Source of the DNA: Cydia pomonella
Lineage: Eukaryota > Arthropoda > Insecta > Lepidoptera > Tortricidae
Assembly (NCBI RefSeq): GCF_033807575.1
Contig: NC_084707.1
Location: 13,936,550-14,000,549 of the forward strand
Length of the DNA stretch: 64,000 nt
Reading direction: 5' to 3'
Part shown: positions 11,701 through 20,463 of the stretch, in pieces
How the letters are laid out: every line of letters begins with the position of its first letter
Numbering within the stretch: position 1 is the first letter of the stretch
The notes under the pieces: model-generated
The model's database searches: none
What the model was told of the DNA's origin: nothing
Seen by the model: only the letters and a program-made list of their open reading frames with translations
Position numbers and translations under genes: made by a program

Positions 11701-14574
11701 TATGGATATGCCCCGGGAATCCGGGCTTTATGTTGTTAGAAAAGGCAAAAAAATACAATGTGTTTATTTTATTGCACTTTTAAACATCTAAGTAGCTGAT
11801 AGACGAGTACCCAAGAAAGTCCGTTGTTTCGTCAAGCGATATCCATAATTTTTCGTCTGCAACGTCACCGTGTATAACACTTTTTCTTTGTAAAACTTAT
11901 CCAAATACATTCTTCTTATAATAGATTCACCGGGTAACTTAATACTATCACCACATTTACAGCATATGTACTTTTCAAAGAAAGAATTAAAAGCCGGATT
12001 TTCGATTTGCTGCCACGGAATGTTGCAAAGAATTAAGAACTGGACTAGATTAAAGTAAAAATCTTCATTCTTCTGTTGTAATCCTCTGTGCTGGCCACTT
12101 TCAACATGTTTTTTTAACAACATTTTTACTCGTACATCCGATGGTTACTTCACATTTTGAACAATAGATTGATTGCTTAGTCGACTCGTACATCAAGTCA
12201 ACGTGGGGCTCGATCCAACTTAGAATAGTTTCATCCTTAGGGGAAGAATTAGACAATAAATAATTTCTATTTCTATTAGGTTATCGCGGCATGTCAACTA
12301 GTATGTAATACTGCCGTACGGTCTAGTACTTCCCGAGAATATTCCAATCATAGAGTTGTCGTAAAAGATAATCTCAGAGTCCATGAAACAAGTCGATGAA
12401 ATGAAAATTGAACCATAAATCATAGTGTGCGAACTTAACGTGGATACTTATTTATTGGATCGCGTTTGAGCTATAAGATCTATGTATTTGCACTTATACA
12501 ATAACCTGTGACCTAATATTATAGTATAAATTATACAGATAATACCTATTTATTTATGCAATCCTTAGAAGCAAATAATTAGAACTGAAATCCAGAGAAA
12601 ATAATGAAATGTTAATGTCAAGATTTTGAAGTATTTTTTCCATCATGATAGATATATAAGCTAATACTTTGTGGAGGTTTTAATATATTTTGCTTTAAAT
12701 AAAATGTTGAGATTAGGAAAAGAATAGAAGTTTTTGTCTTAACTAGTTGCCATGTAATAGTAAAAAAATCCTTAAAGAAAATTTAAATTGTTTTATTTTT
12801 GTACAGTTTGTTCGGCATCGCGGGAAACTGTCGTATCTATATTAACTTTACTTGATATCCCGCGAGGGAGAATCCAAATAACCGATCACTGGTAAGCTTA
12901 ATTAATAACAATAAATAATGTAAAATTTGCTAGGAATGCACAATAGAGCACTAATTGCTATAATATTTGAAAACCAACCCACCTTTGTATCCCTTGCCCT
13001 TGGTGACACCAATGCAGTCAATCATCTCATCCTGAGCAAACACAGAGTCAATGGGGATGGGTTTCTCGAGATGTTCCCTGGCCCACTTAACCTTGTCTTC
13101 AACGGTACCACCGTTTATCTGAATTTCCATGATATGGGCTTTCTTTTGACGCTGCTTCAGCAGCTTCATCTGTGTGTGGGCAATGAGCCTCACCACAGTG
13201 CAGTAACGGATCATCTTCTTGAAGTCCTTCTCAATGGACTTGCGGCCAAGCTCATCTTGCCACCTCTTGCTGGACTTTGTGAAAGCCTTCTTCTTGCACT
13301 TGTACCTGATTGGGGCATAGAGTAAAGCAGCTGCTGTAAGAGAATCCAGGCAGCCTCATCGTTGAGCGGAGACCACTTGGTAACAATATGCTCCAGGGCA
13401 TACTTGGGTTAACTCTCATCCAGCGATAGGAGAGCTGTTTTTGGATGGATTAGTAATGACAACAAATCAAATTTAGACAAGGTAACTTGCCCTGAAATCA
13501 ACAATTTTAACTTCCGTAGTGGCATAATGGAATTGTCAAATCAGGCAGGTTACCCAACATTTTAATGTAAAGGCATTATTTATTTAAATTCATGAATTGA
13601 TTCCAACTACTTACAATGTTAAAAATTCCACAATTATAAGTTTAATTTATTTATTTAAAATAATTTCTATTGAATCGAATATAGAACTGGATGGCTTCTC
13701 TTACCAGTTCTTGTAGAAGCGACGGCGGCAGTCCTCGGACATGTGCTCGGCCCATACGGTGAGCAGAGCGCGGAGCCCGTGCGGAGTTTCGATGTAGCCG
13801 ACAGCACCCACCGCCACCATGGGGGGAGTTTCGATGATGGTTACTGCCTCTACGATCTCCTTTTTATTGATCTCTGAAAAGTTAAACAGTATTAAGTATG
13901 TTTAGTTAGCCAGATTTGCAAAGAAATATCCACTTGATCTATTAATTTTAATAACCTACGATTAACTGCGTGCATTTGAGTGAACGATAAAATCTAATCG
14001 AAAGATACACGAAAAAAGCACTAATGCTTTTACAAGTTCGAAAACGTGTAGTAGCCACATAAAACCTAAGTTAAGGACTTACTTGATCCAGGACGATCGG
14101 GTTCACGGACCACGTGGGTCATACCCGCCTTGTAGCCGATGAAAGCAGTAAGATGCACTGGTTTGCTGGGGTCATCCTTGGGGAAAGCCTTCACCTTGCC
14201 ACGATGACGGCGGGACCTCTTCTTGGGGTAGAATCCCATCGACCCATGACGGGGTGCTGAAAACTTCCTGTGCGACTGAAAATAAGAAAAAAAGCATTTC
14301 TGAACAGATTCACACCGATGAAGATGACACCTTAATTGGAACGGAAATAGCATCAGTCCGCCCTAGTATAATCTTCACATAAGATTCAGGTTCTAACCGT
14401 ATTTAAAAGCGTAAAAGTTGGATCATCATTTGAGGACGGGGTTAGCATTCGAGCTGCGAAATAATTATTAAATACTTGAGTAGTGATAAGACTATTTACT
14501 TCATTATATTTGAAATTTATTAAATAAAAAGATGACTTAGATATTTTACGATAAAACAAGCGGAAACTTACCAT
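8717..14574 (-). CDS. RpL3: Large ribosomal subunit protein uL3 (RpL3), seven coding exons
   Basis: Core protein of the 60S subunit that contacts the peptidyl-transferase region of 28S rRNA. Coding exons in order of transcription are 14572-14574, 14083-14275, 13705-13873, 12983-13305, 10422-10601, 9943-10121 and 8717-8911. They sum to 1242 nt, giving 413 residues, close to the usual eukaryotic length of about 403-416. All introns are GT-AG and keep frame. Exon 1 carries only the ATG. The protein begins MSHRKFSAPRHGSMGF and contains the family segments GYKAGMTHVVRE, IGVTKGKGYKG, SRWHTKKLPRKTHKGL and GAWHPSRV. The C-terminus is the usual alanine-rich tail. Introns 1 and 5 each contain a C/D-box snoRNA candidate, and introns 4 and 6 carry transposon debris. 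I see no break in the coding sequence. Confidence 0.97.
9651..9776. mobile_element. GC-rich foldback MITE in RpL3 intron 6, copy 1
   Basis: It begins GGCGGGTCCACACAGAGCGA and ends with the matching complement TGTGTGGACCCGCC. The centre is GC-rich. It resembles the shorter copy at 9815-9888. Open frames of 65-137 codons crossing this region arise from the palindromes and are not genes. Confidence 0.75.
9815..9888. mobile_element. Near-perfect GC-rich palindrome in RpL3 intron 6, copy 2
   Basis: Arms of 34 bp beginning TAGGCGGGTCCACACAGCGA are exact reverse complements around a loop of about six bases. It is the same family as the copy at 9651-9776, reduced to little more than its ends. It would form a very stable hairpin in RNA or single-stranded DNA. 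Confidence 0.85.
10185..10268 (-). ncRNA. C/D-box snoRNA candidate in RpL3 intron 5
   Basis: On the RpL3 sense strand the order is box C GTGATGA (10264-10258), D' CTGA (10225-10222), C' GTGAAGA (10214-10208) and D CTGA (10192-10189). The spacing fits a C/D snoRNA of about 80 nt. Sequence before D' is complementary to GUUCUAACC, and sequence before D to CCGCCCUAGU. As I remember insect 18S rRNA, these are overlapping neighbours, so both guides would address the same region. Ribosomal-protein introns are classic snoRNA hosts, and vertebrate RPL3 hosts several. The terminal stem is weak. A close relative lies in intron 1. Confidence 0.75.
10633..10760. mobile_element. TTAA-flanked MITE (piggyBac-like) in RpL3 intron 4
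   Basis: TTAA at 10633-10636 and 10757-10760 flanks inverted repeats CCCTTTACCAGGCT and AGCCTGGTAAAGGG. TTAA duplication is typical of piggyBac-type insertion. There is no coding capacity. Confidence 0.75.
10904..11039. mobile_element. MITE in RpL3 intron 4
   Basis: The inverted ends are TCGTCAGGTGACAAGCAAAA on the left and the complement TTGCTTGTCGCCTGACGA on the right, with arms extending about 30 bp. The interior has no frame. The end sequence is one I associate with a widespread lepidopteran MITE. Confidence 0.7.
11040..11575 (+). pseudogene. Fossil RTE-type LINE reverse transcriptase, C-terminal part
   Basis: Plus-strand reading in shifting frames gives GVRQGDP, a motif just upstream of the catalytic site in RTE-type reverse transcriptases, near 11105. 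Near 11460-11555 comes KRWVDD followed by AGKNWENIAEDNEKWKEMEE, the typical RTE C-terminal tail. Stops and frameshifts occur throughout, so it is inactive. It is antisense to RpL3 within intron 4. Confidence 0.7.
11775..12245 (-). pseudogene. hAT/CGGBP1-like zinc-finger gene fragment, frameshifted
   Basis: In three successive frames on the minus strand this reads a BED-type zinc finger (YCSKCEVTI, then HVESGQH), a segment with CNIPWQQIENPAFNSFFEKY and YLDKFYKE, and then LWISLDETTD. The last resembles the first catalytic-aspartate region of hAT transposases, and the first two resemble CGGBP1-like proteins. Frameshifts separate the finger from the middle part and the middle part from the DETTD motif. 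It lies in RpL3 intron 4 on the same strand. I read it as a decayed hAT-derived sequence. Confidence 0.65.
12250..12900. other. AT-rich part of RpL3 intron 4 with no recognised feature
   Basis: No exon, repeat end or RNA gene was recognised. The stretch is very AT-rich. Confidence 0.4.
14349..14434 (-). ncRNA. C/D-box snoRNA candidate in RpL3 intron 1
   Basis: A paralogue of the candidate at 10185-10268, with clear identity over about 80 bp. Box C is ATGATGA (14429-14423) and box D is CTGA (14356-14353). Internal CTGA (D') and GTGAAGA (C') boxes are both kept. The guide stretches before D and D' are unchanged, while differences fall between the boxes. Such retention of boxes and guides is expected of functional copies. 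It lies in the first intron, directly after the start codon exon. Confidence 0.75.
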
Positions 14575-14992
14575 GTCGTTAGACTGTCACAACGAAAATG
14601 GCCGATTGAGAAATTTTGACTTTTCGATTTCAACTTGACATATGTCCATAGACAAATAGATATGAGCGTAGCTGTTCCAACGGCTATTTAAAACGCTGGT
14701 TTAGCAGACGAAGCACTGAAACTTATTATTATTATTATTATCAGTCGTTTAAAGCATCCATATACAATGGAAATATGACTATAAACAACTTTGATTTCAG
14801 GAAAATCAAAAATTATCACGCAAAATATATTTATTATTATACAGAAAAACTTTGGAAGTGCCTACTCAAATAGTGTCAATTCGGTCGTGTATTTGACTCA
14901 CGGACCTAGACAATAATCCGAAGAGTGTTCATTGGCCAAAAAGTGTGTCCACATGAGAAGTCAAAGTGGGCCGCTGCATCTCTTTCTAATTA
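14575..14992. promoter_or_regulatory. RpL3 upstream region
   Basis: This is the 0.4 kb between the RpL3 start codon and the Copia insertion. It must contain the RpL3 5' UTR and core promoter if nothing lies beyond the retrotransposon. A pyrimidine-containing stretch CATTTTCGTTGTGAC on the minus strand, about 20-35 bases before the ATG, is a possible transcription start, but I cannot fix it. A short TTA microsatellite is at about 14728-14742. Confidence 0.4.
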
Positions 14993-14997
14993 GGGCG
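14993..14997. repeat. Copia target-site duplication GGGCG, left
   Basis: The five bases GGGCG directly before the 5' LTR recur directly after the 3' LTR at 20459-20463, marking a normal integrase-mediated insertion. Confidence 0.9.
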
Positions 14998-15232
14998 TGT
15001 TGAAATAAGGTTGTAAGCTTACACGCCACAATTTATATTTCAAATTAGAATATAGATTTGAACTGTTAAGTCAATCAATTGTCACTTGATAAAAAACAGT
15101 CTGTGTTGTTATTATGTTACTTATAATATATTTAGATTAATTGTATTAACTACTTTATGAAATATATTCATTGAAGATTCATCCGTTGTGCTCCATTCAT
15201 GCTACTGCTCTCTGCTTAGTCTCTCTCTAACA
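14998..15232 (+). repeat. Copia element 5' LTR (235 bp)
   Basis: It begins TGTTGAAATAAGG and ends CTCTAACA, so the ends are TG...CA. It is nearly identical to the 3' LTR. The difference I noticed is a missing TTAC unit in a TTACTTAC stretch near 15120. Near-identity of the LTRs points to a recent insertion. Confidence 0.95.
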
Positions 15233-15243
15233 GGGTTATGGGC
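15233..15243 (+). promoter_or_regulatory. Copia primer-binding site
   Basis: Directly after the 5' LTR stands GGGTTATGGGC, complementary to the anticodon-side segment GCCCAUAACCC of initiator tRNA-Met. Drosophila copia is known to prime from an internal initiator-tRNA fragment, not the tRNA 3' end, and this site matches that mode. Confidence 0.75.
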
Positions 15244-15270
15244 GAACAATATTCAGCACAAGCATGAAAA

Positions 15271-15643
15271 ATGTCAACGGGCTCTGGCGATTCTTCTAGT
15301 GATGTGAATAATAACAGAGGTACTGGAATTATGAATAGTATGACGTTTTTCGATAAACTGGACGGCTGCTCGAACTATTCAACATGGAAATTCCAGATGG
15401 AACTATACCTAATAGATACAGACTTATGGGAATACACGAGCGTTACTCCCGCGATTACCGATTTAGCAGGTACGAGAAAGGATCAAAAAGCAAAAGCTAA
15501 AATTTGCTTGATGATAAAGCCGCATTGCCTAGTACACGTCAAACACGTGAAGACAGCTAAAGAGGCATGGCAAGTGTTGAAAGATGCCTTCGAAGACAAA
15601 GGTTTGAATAACCGCTGTAGATTACTCTCTAGACTAGTGAGTT
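15271..15643 (+). pseudogene. Copia gag, N-terminal part, interrupted
   Basis: The ATG at 15271 opens a frame with the Copia Gag N-terminal pattern (FDKLDGCSNYSTWKFQMELY, then KAKICLMI, then AKEAWQVLKDAFED). About 124 residues in, a LINE fragment enters at 15644. After that the frame runs into unrelated sequence and stops at 15717. The gag sequence resumes at about 16452 in the frame of the long polyprotein ORF. Confidence 0.85.
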
Positions 15644-15949
15644 CAATTTCAATTTATTTATTTCCTTTTAGTACATTTTTAACTTTACAGTATATAATTC
15701 GTAAGAGTAGGAAATGATTCCTCCGTACTAGTAAGAACTGTATGACGGCAGGATGCACCACCTCTCCCAGAACACACTTAATCTATCTAAGTCTAGACGA
15801 CACAATATACACAGTCAGTATCTCCGCAGCACTAGTTATATATATTTATATAAAGATAAAGAGAATATAGTATATATACATATACAGGTTGCAAATTCAA
15901 CAAATGGTATGGGAAATTCAAATAAGTGTTTATATATGCGCGCGCGCGT

Positions 15950-15996
<47 letters not shown>

Positions 15997-16451
15997 TGTA
16001 TGTAGTTGTCATCATATCATGTGAGATTCTAAATACCACGAGAAGCATGTATGGATGGATTTGTATATATGTAAGGCCAACGTATATAAGAAAATTATGC
16101 AATTTTTTGGGTTAGGTTAACATTTTTAGACAGTAGTTTTTAAAAGTTTTTCGGTCTCATCATAATCATATAATTTCAAAAAAGATGTAACTTCCGCTTT
16201 ACACCGATTCACTGTAAGCTGGGTTAAATTAATACTTGTGGAGATCTTGTTGTACAGAAATGGACCAAGGAAAAAAGCAAAGTCATGGGCAAAACTAGTT
16301 CTACTGGGTGGATTGATAAAAATTCGGTTTCTTCTTCTCTCAGAAACTCTTGAATATGGCGCTTTCTTGTGTTGTTTTAAGATGGTTGCTTTTATAAATA
16401 ACTGTCTTACTGATAGAACGTTAAATTCTTTATATAAAGCGGTTGTTGAGT
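15644..16451 (-). mobile_element. 5'-truncated LINE fragment inserted in Copia gag
   Basis: The insert is flanked by direct TGAGTT (15638-15643 and 16452-16457). Its left edge is the complement of a tail, GGAAATAAATAAATTG, so the retroelement 3' end lies at 15644 and it is inserted antisense to the Copia element. It contains a TG/CG microsatellite (about 15943-15995) and a TATA-rich stretch. Removing it rejoins gag in frame. I could not assign the LINE family. Confidence 0.7.
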
Positions 16452-19400
16452 TGAGTTATAAACTAGAGATGTTTACGACAGTAAGAGACTATGTAACAGC
16501 GGTAATGGAGACATCTCAGGAACTGTCAGACCTTGGAAAGGAGATAGATGATGAATTGTTAGCAGCTTTGATGCTTCAAGGCCTCACGAGTGAGTTTCAA
16601 CCTATGCGGCTGGCTGTAGAAAACAGCAACATAATATTGACATCTAAATATGTCAAATCGAAACTTTTTCAAATGGAAGAGACGTATACGTCACCGAGCA
16701 CAAGTGGAACTTCTACAACTTCTGCATTGCTTACCAAGCAAAAAGGCAAGAAACTGCCGAAATCTAAACAGAAGAAGATAAAATGTTTTATCTGTGATGG
16801 TCCACATAAGGCATCAGTATGTCCAGAGAAACCTAAAAAGCAGAAGGAAGCTTTAAGTGCCTTTGCATTTGCCATGACTGGAGACCGTGAAGAGGAATGG
16901 GTCCTAGATTCCGGGGCGTCCACACATATGACAAATCGAAGACAGTGGTTTAGAGACTATAAGGTTACAGATCGTGTTTCTGTAAATTGCGCTAATGGTG
17001 GTAAGGTATACGGAGAAGGACGAGGTACGGTGCTGTGTAAGTCAACTGGAATGACTGTAAGTAACGTCATGCATGTCCCAAAGTTAGCAACTAACTTGAT
17101 GAGTGTGAGTACTATAGCAGAAAAAGGGTATGTTATAGTATTTGGTCACAAAAGGTGTGAAATTTATAATAGTGATGAATGCAAAATAAGTGGTACGGTT
17201 CTTGTCAAAGGTATAGAAGATAAAGGTGTATACAAACTTAATGAGTGTTGTTTACAGAATACGGCCCTTAATACTACGTCGGAACGCGGTGATGCACTGG
17301 ATTTGTGGCACTACCGTATGGGACATCTAGGTATTCGAAATCTTCTACTTTTGAAAAACAAGATGGCGACTGGGGTAAGTTTTCCTAACAGCAATTTAAA
17401 CCTGGAATGTGTCTCCTGCCTGAAGGGAAAACAAACCAAGCAACCGGTGAAGAAAAATCGTGTAACACGAGCAACGGAAGTGTTAGGACTAGTACACTCC
17501 GATGTGTGTGGACCCATCAACGTACAATCCTTTGGTAAGTGTCGATATTTCCTCACGTTTATTGATGACCTTACGCGAAAAACTTTTGTTTATTTCTTAA
17601 AAAATAAAAGTGAAGTCTTCAAATACTTTCTAGAATTTAAAGCATTAGTTGAAACGCAAACCGGTCATAAGTTGAAAGCGTTAAGGACAGACAACGGAAA
17701 GGAGTACGTCAACAAGCAGATGGAAGATTTTCTCAAGCGGCATGGTATTAAGCACCAGCGCACGGTTGAATATACTCCAAGTCAGAACGGTGTCGCAGAG
17801 AGAGCGAATCGCACGATTTGCGAGAAGAGCAGATCGATGTTGCAAGCATCAGGCCTGGAAAAGCGTTTTTGGGCTGAAGCCGTTCACCACGCAGTATTCT
17901 TGAAGAATAGATCACCTACAATTGCAGTCAAAGACAAAACGCCAGAAGAGGCGTGGACGGGGAAGAAATGTAATTTGGACAACATCAAGGTGTTTGGATG
18001 CAGAGCTTTTATGCATATTCCTGATCAAAAGAGGACAAAGTTTGATCCTAAAAGTTTAGAATTGGTCTTCACAGGTTTTGCAGATGATGCGAAGGCATAC
18101 AGACTGCTAGATCCAAAGACTGGTAGAGCATACAATGCGAAGGATGTGGTATTCTTTGAAAAACAGATGTACCGATCCCAGAGGCAAGAAAGTCAAGGAA
18201 CACCGACCAGAGATAACTCGGTTATCCAAATTATACAAGATGAGGAAGATCGAACGGAAGCAGATGCAAGGGCTGAGCAACCAACAGTCGAATTTCTACC
18301 TGATGTTCACAAAAGTCAACCTCTCTCCGTAGAAGAAGGCATAAGGGCAGAATCCCCAATAATAGACCTCTTACCAACTGTTCAGGAAAGTCAACCTTCC
18401 TATAAAGAAACAGTAGAACAAACTGAAGAGGATAGAGAGCAACGAGCAGTTGAACCTGTCATGGAAGGAGTTCAATTTCCTCGAGTGGAGATTGAAGCGT
18501 TTGGTGATGAATCTGATGATTTCATGCCAGAGGACGAGGAGGACATAGCAGAACCTGCGCAATCACGAAGGTATCCCATAAGGAACAGAAAACCCAAGCA
18601 GTTTCCGGACTATGACCTTTATCACACAATCGAACATGATGAGGATCCAACTACGCTGAAAGAAGCCTTGTCAGGTCGAGATGCTGAAAAATGGAGAGCC
18701 GCGATTCAGGAGGAGTTAGACGCTCTGAAGAAAAACAATACATGGACCCTTGTGAAGCCTCCTAAAAAGTGTAACGTCGTTGATTCTAAATGGCTATTTA
18801 AAATCAAAGAAGAGGCGGGAAATAGATGCAGATACAAAGCCCGACTGGTGGCAAGAGGCTTCAGTCAAAGGTGGGGCATTGATTATAATGAGACTTTTTC
18901 GCTTGTTGTACGCCACAGTTCATTGAGAATGCTAATGGCTTTAGCAAGCAAGATTGGACTGAACATAGATCAGATGGACGTTAAGACTGCTTTCTTGAAT
19001 GGAAATCTGAGTGAAACTGTTTACATGAAGCAACCTGAAGGCTTCGAAGTCAAAGAGAAGAGGGACTATGTATGTCAACTTAACCGTTCGCTTTACGGAT
19101 TAAAGCAAGCACCTCGAGCGTGGAACAATAAGCTTGACAGTGAATTGAAAAAACTTCAATTTAAACAATCCAAAAATGAACCATGCATTTACACAAGATC
19201 AAAAGAAAACAAGATCATCATTTTAGCAGTTTATGTGGATGATTTGTTGATTTTTTGGAATGATGAAGACGAGCTTTGTAAGGTCAAGAGTGACCTCATG
19301 TCCAAATTTGAAATGAAGGATCTTGGAAAAGCTGCATTAATTTTAGGAATGCAGATAACTCAAACAAAGGATGTCATCAAAGTTGATCAGGAGAGGTACA

Positions 19401-20182
19401 TCGAGAAACTTCTCAAGACTTTTAGAATGGAGGACTGCAAGACAGCAGCAACTCCGGCAGCTGCTGGATGTCACTTAAAGAAGTCAGATCACAAGCCTGA
19501 TGATAGGATCCCATATCAGAATCTTATAGGATCTCTGATGTACTTAGCAGTATGTACGAGGCCAGACATAACGCATGCAGTCAGTATTTTGAGCCAATTT
19601 AATACTTGCTATACAGAAGAACACTGGGTAGCAGCAAAGCGTGTGCTCCGCTACTTAAAAGGAACGAAATCTCGTGGGATAGTGTACTCCAAAAGATGCA
19701 GTGCTGACAGATTCATCCAAGGATATTCAGATGCAAGTCACGGAGGTGATGAAGATAGAAAATCATGGACTGGCTACACCTTTATAGCTCAAGGAGCAGC
19801 TGTCTGCTGGCAAAGCATCAAGCAGAGGACAATAGCACTATCTACTGCAGAGGCAGAATACATAGCTATGTCAGAAGCTGCAAGAGAGGCAATATTCCTC
19901 AGAAGGTTAATTGCAGAAATCACCAGAAAGGAAGAGGAACTGATTCCTATCTTCAGTGATAGTCAATCCGCAATAGCGATTGCAGACAATCCAGTGCATC
20001 ATCAGCGGACGAAGCACATAGACATACGTTATCACTTTGTGAGAGAAGCGATCATGAATGGGCAGATAACAGTTACGTATGTTCAGACAGATCTTATGAT
20101 TGCTGATGCACTAACTAAACCTTTGTTGAAAGGAAAGTTTGTATGGTGTACAAACAAGTTAATGGGCATGCAAGGTGATTGA
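16238..20182 (+). CDS. Copia Gag-Pol polyprotein, C-terminal gag plus complete pol
   Basis: An open frame of 1314 codons. The first 70-75 codons come from the LINE insert and are not native. Then follow the rest of Gag, a shortened zinc knuckle (CFICDGPHKASVC, about residue 183), aspartic protease DSGAS (about 224) and the integrase HHCC region (HYRMGH through CVSCLKGK). Integrase catalytic residues D (about 421), D (about 485, RTDNGKEY) and E (about 520) are present, as is the reverse transcriptase box YVDD (about 998). RNase H has DAS near 1165 and the STAEAEY segment near 1203. No stop interrupts pol, so the enzyme part could still be functional if expressed. The native start is lost to the insertion. 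Confidence 0.93.
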   Translation: MEILLYRNGPRKKAKSWAKLVLLGGLIKIRFLLLSETLEYGAFLCCFKMVAFINNCLTDRTLNSLYKAVVELSYKLEMFTTVRDYVTAVMETSQELSDLGKEIDDELLAALMLQGLTSEFQPMRLAVENSNIILTSKYVKSKLFQMEETYTSPSTSGTSTTSALLTKQKGKKLPKSKQKKIKCFICDGPHKASVCPEKPKKQKEALSAFAFAMTGDREEEWVLDSGASTHMTNRRQWFRDYKVTDRVSVNCANGGKVYGEGRGTVLCKSTGMTVSNVMHVPKLATNLMSVSTIAEKGYVIVFGHKRCEIYNSDECKISGTVLVKGIEDKGVYKLNECCLQNTALNTTSERGDALDLWHYRMGHLGIRNLLLLKNKMATGVSFPNSNLNLECVSCLKGKQTKQPVKKNRVTRATEVLGLVHSDVCGPINVQSFGKCRYFLTFIDDLTRKTFVYFLKNKSEVFKYFLEFKALVETQTGHKLKALRTDNGKEYVNKQMEDFLKRHGIKHQRTVEYTPSQNGVAERANRTICEKSRSMLQASGLEKRFWAEAVHHAVFLKNRSPTIAVKDKTPEEAWTGKKCNLDNIKVFGCRAFMHIPDQKRTKFDPKSLELVFTGFADDAKAYRLLDPKTGRAYNAKDVVFFEKQMYRSQRQESQGTPTRDNSVIQIIQDEEDRTEADARAEQPTVEFLPDVHKSQPLSVEEGIRAESPIIDLLPTVQESQPSYKETVEQTEEDREQRAVEPVMEGVQFPRVEIEAFGDESDDFMPEDEEDIAEPAQSRRYPIRNRKPKQFPDYDLYHTIEHDEDPTTLKEALSGRDAEKWRAAIQEELDALKKNNTWTLVKPPKKCNVVDSKWLFKIKEEAGNRCRYKARLVARGFSQRWGIDYNETFSLVVRHSSLRMLMALASKIGLNIDQMDVKTAFLNGNLSETVYMKQPEGFEVKEKRDYVCQLNRSLYGLKQAPRAWNNKLDSELKKLQFKQSKNEPCIYTRSKENKIIILAVYVDDLLIFWNDEDELCKVKSDLMSKFEMKDLGKAALILGMQITQTKDVIKVDQERYIEKLLKTFRMEDCKTAATPAAAGCHLKKSDHKPDDRIPYQNLIGSLMYLAVCTRPDITHAVSILSQFNTCYTEEHWVAAKRVLRYLKGTKSRGIVYSKRCSADRFIQGYSDASHGGDEDRKSWTGYTFIAQGAAVCWQSIKQRTIALSTAEAEYIAMSEAAREAIFLRRLIAEITRKEEELIPIFSDSQSAIAIADNPVHHQRTKHIDIRYHFVREAIMNGQITVTYVQTDLMIADALTKPLLKGKFVWCTNKLMGMQGD

Positions 20183-20210
20183 ATGTATTGATGACAGTAT
20201 AGTCTATATT

Positions 20211-20219
20211 CAGGAGGAG
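20211..20219 (+). promoter_or_regulatory. Copia polypurine tract
   Basis: CAGGAGGAG stands immediately before the 3' LTR and is the expected plus-strand primer site. Confidence 0.75.
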
Positions 20220-20458
20220 TGTTGAAATAAGGTTGTAAGCTTACACGCCACAATTTATATTTCAAATTAGAATATAGATTTGAACTGTTAAGTCAATCAA
20301 TTGTCACTTGATAAAAAACAGTCTGTGTTGTTATTATGTTACTTACTTATAATATATTTAGATTAATTGTATTAACTACTTTATGAAATATATTCATTGA
20401 AGATTCATCCGTTGTGCTCCATTCATGCTACTGCTCTCTGCTTAGTCTCTCTCTAACA
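20220..20458 (+). repeat. Copia element 3' LTR (239 bp)
   Basis: It matches the 5' LTR apart from one extra TTAC repeat. The target duplication GGGCG follows at 20459-20463. Confidence 0.95.
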
Positions 20459-20463
20459 GGGCG

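Larger units (their letters stand above)
14998..20458 (+). mobile_element. Copia-type LTR retrotransposon
   Basis: A complete element with two LTRs, primer-binding site, gag, pol, purine tract and 5-bp target duplications. The domain order protease, integrase, reverse transcriptase, RNase H is that of Copia (Pseudoviridae-like) elements. The gag frame is interrupted by an 0.8-kb LINE fragment, so this copy should not be able to make a whole Gag. The polymerase frame is open throughout. The element points away from RpL3 and begins about 0.4 kb upstream of it. Confidence 0.95.

Noticed and set aside
12927..13325. Plus-strand frame of 132 codons
   Set aside because: It is the antisense shadow of RpL3 exon 4, whose sense strand encodes conserved uL3 sequence with proper splice sites.
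15753..16102. Frames through the TG microsatellite
   Set aside because: Low-complexity repeats inside the LINE insert in Copia gag. There is no domain.
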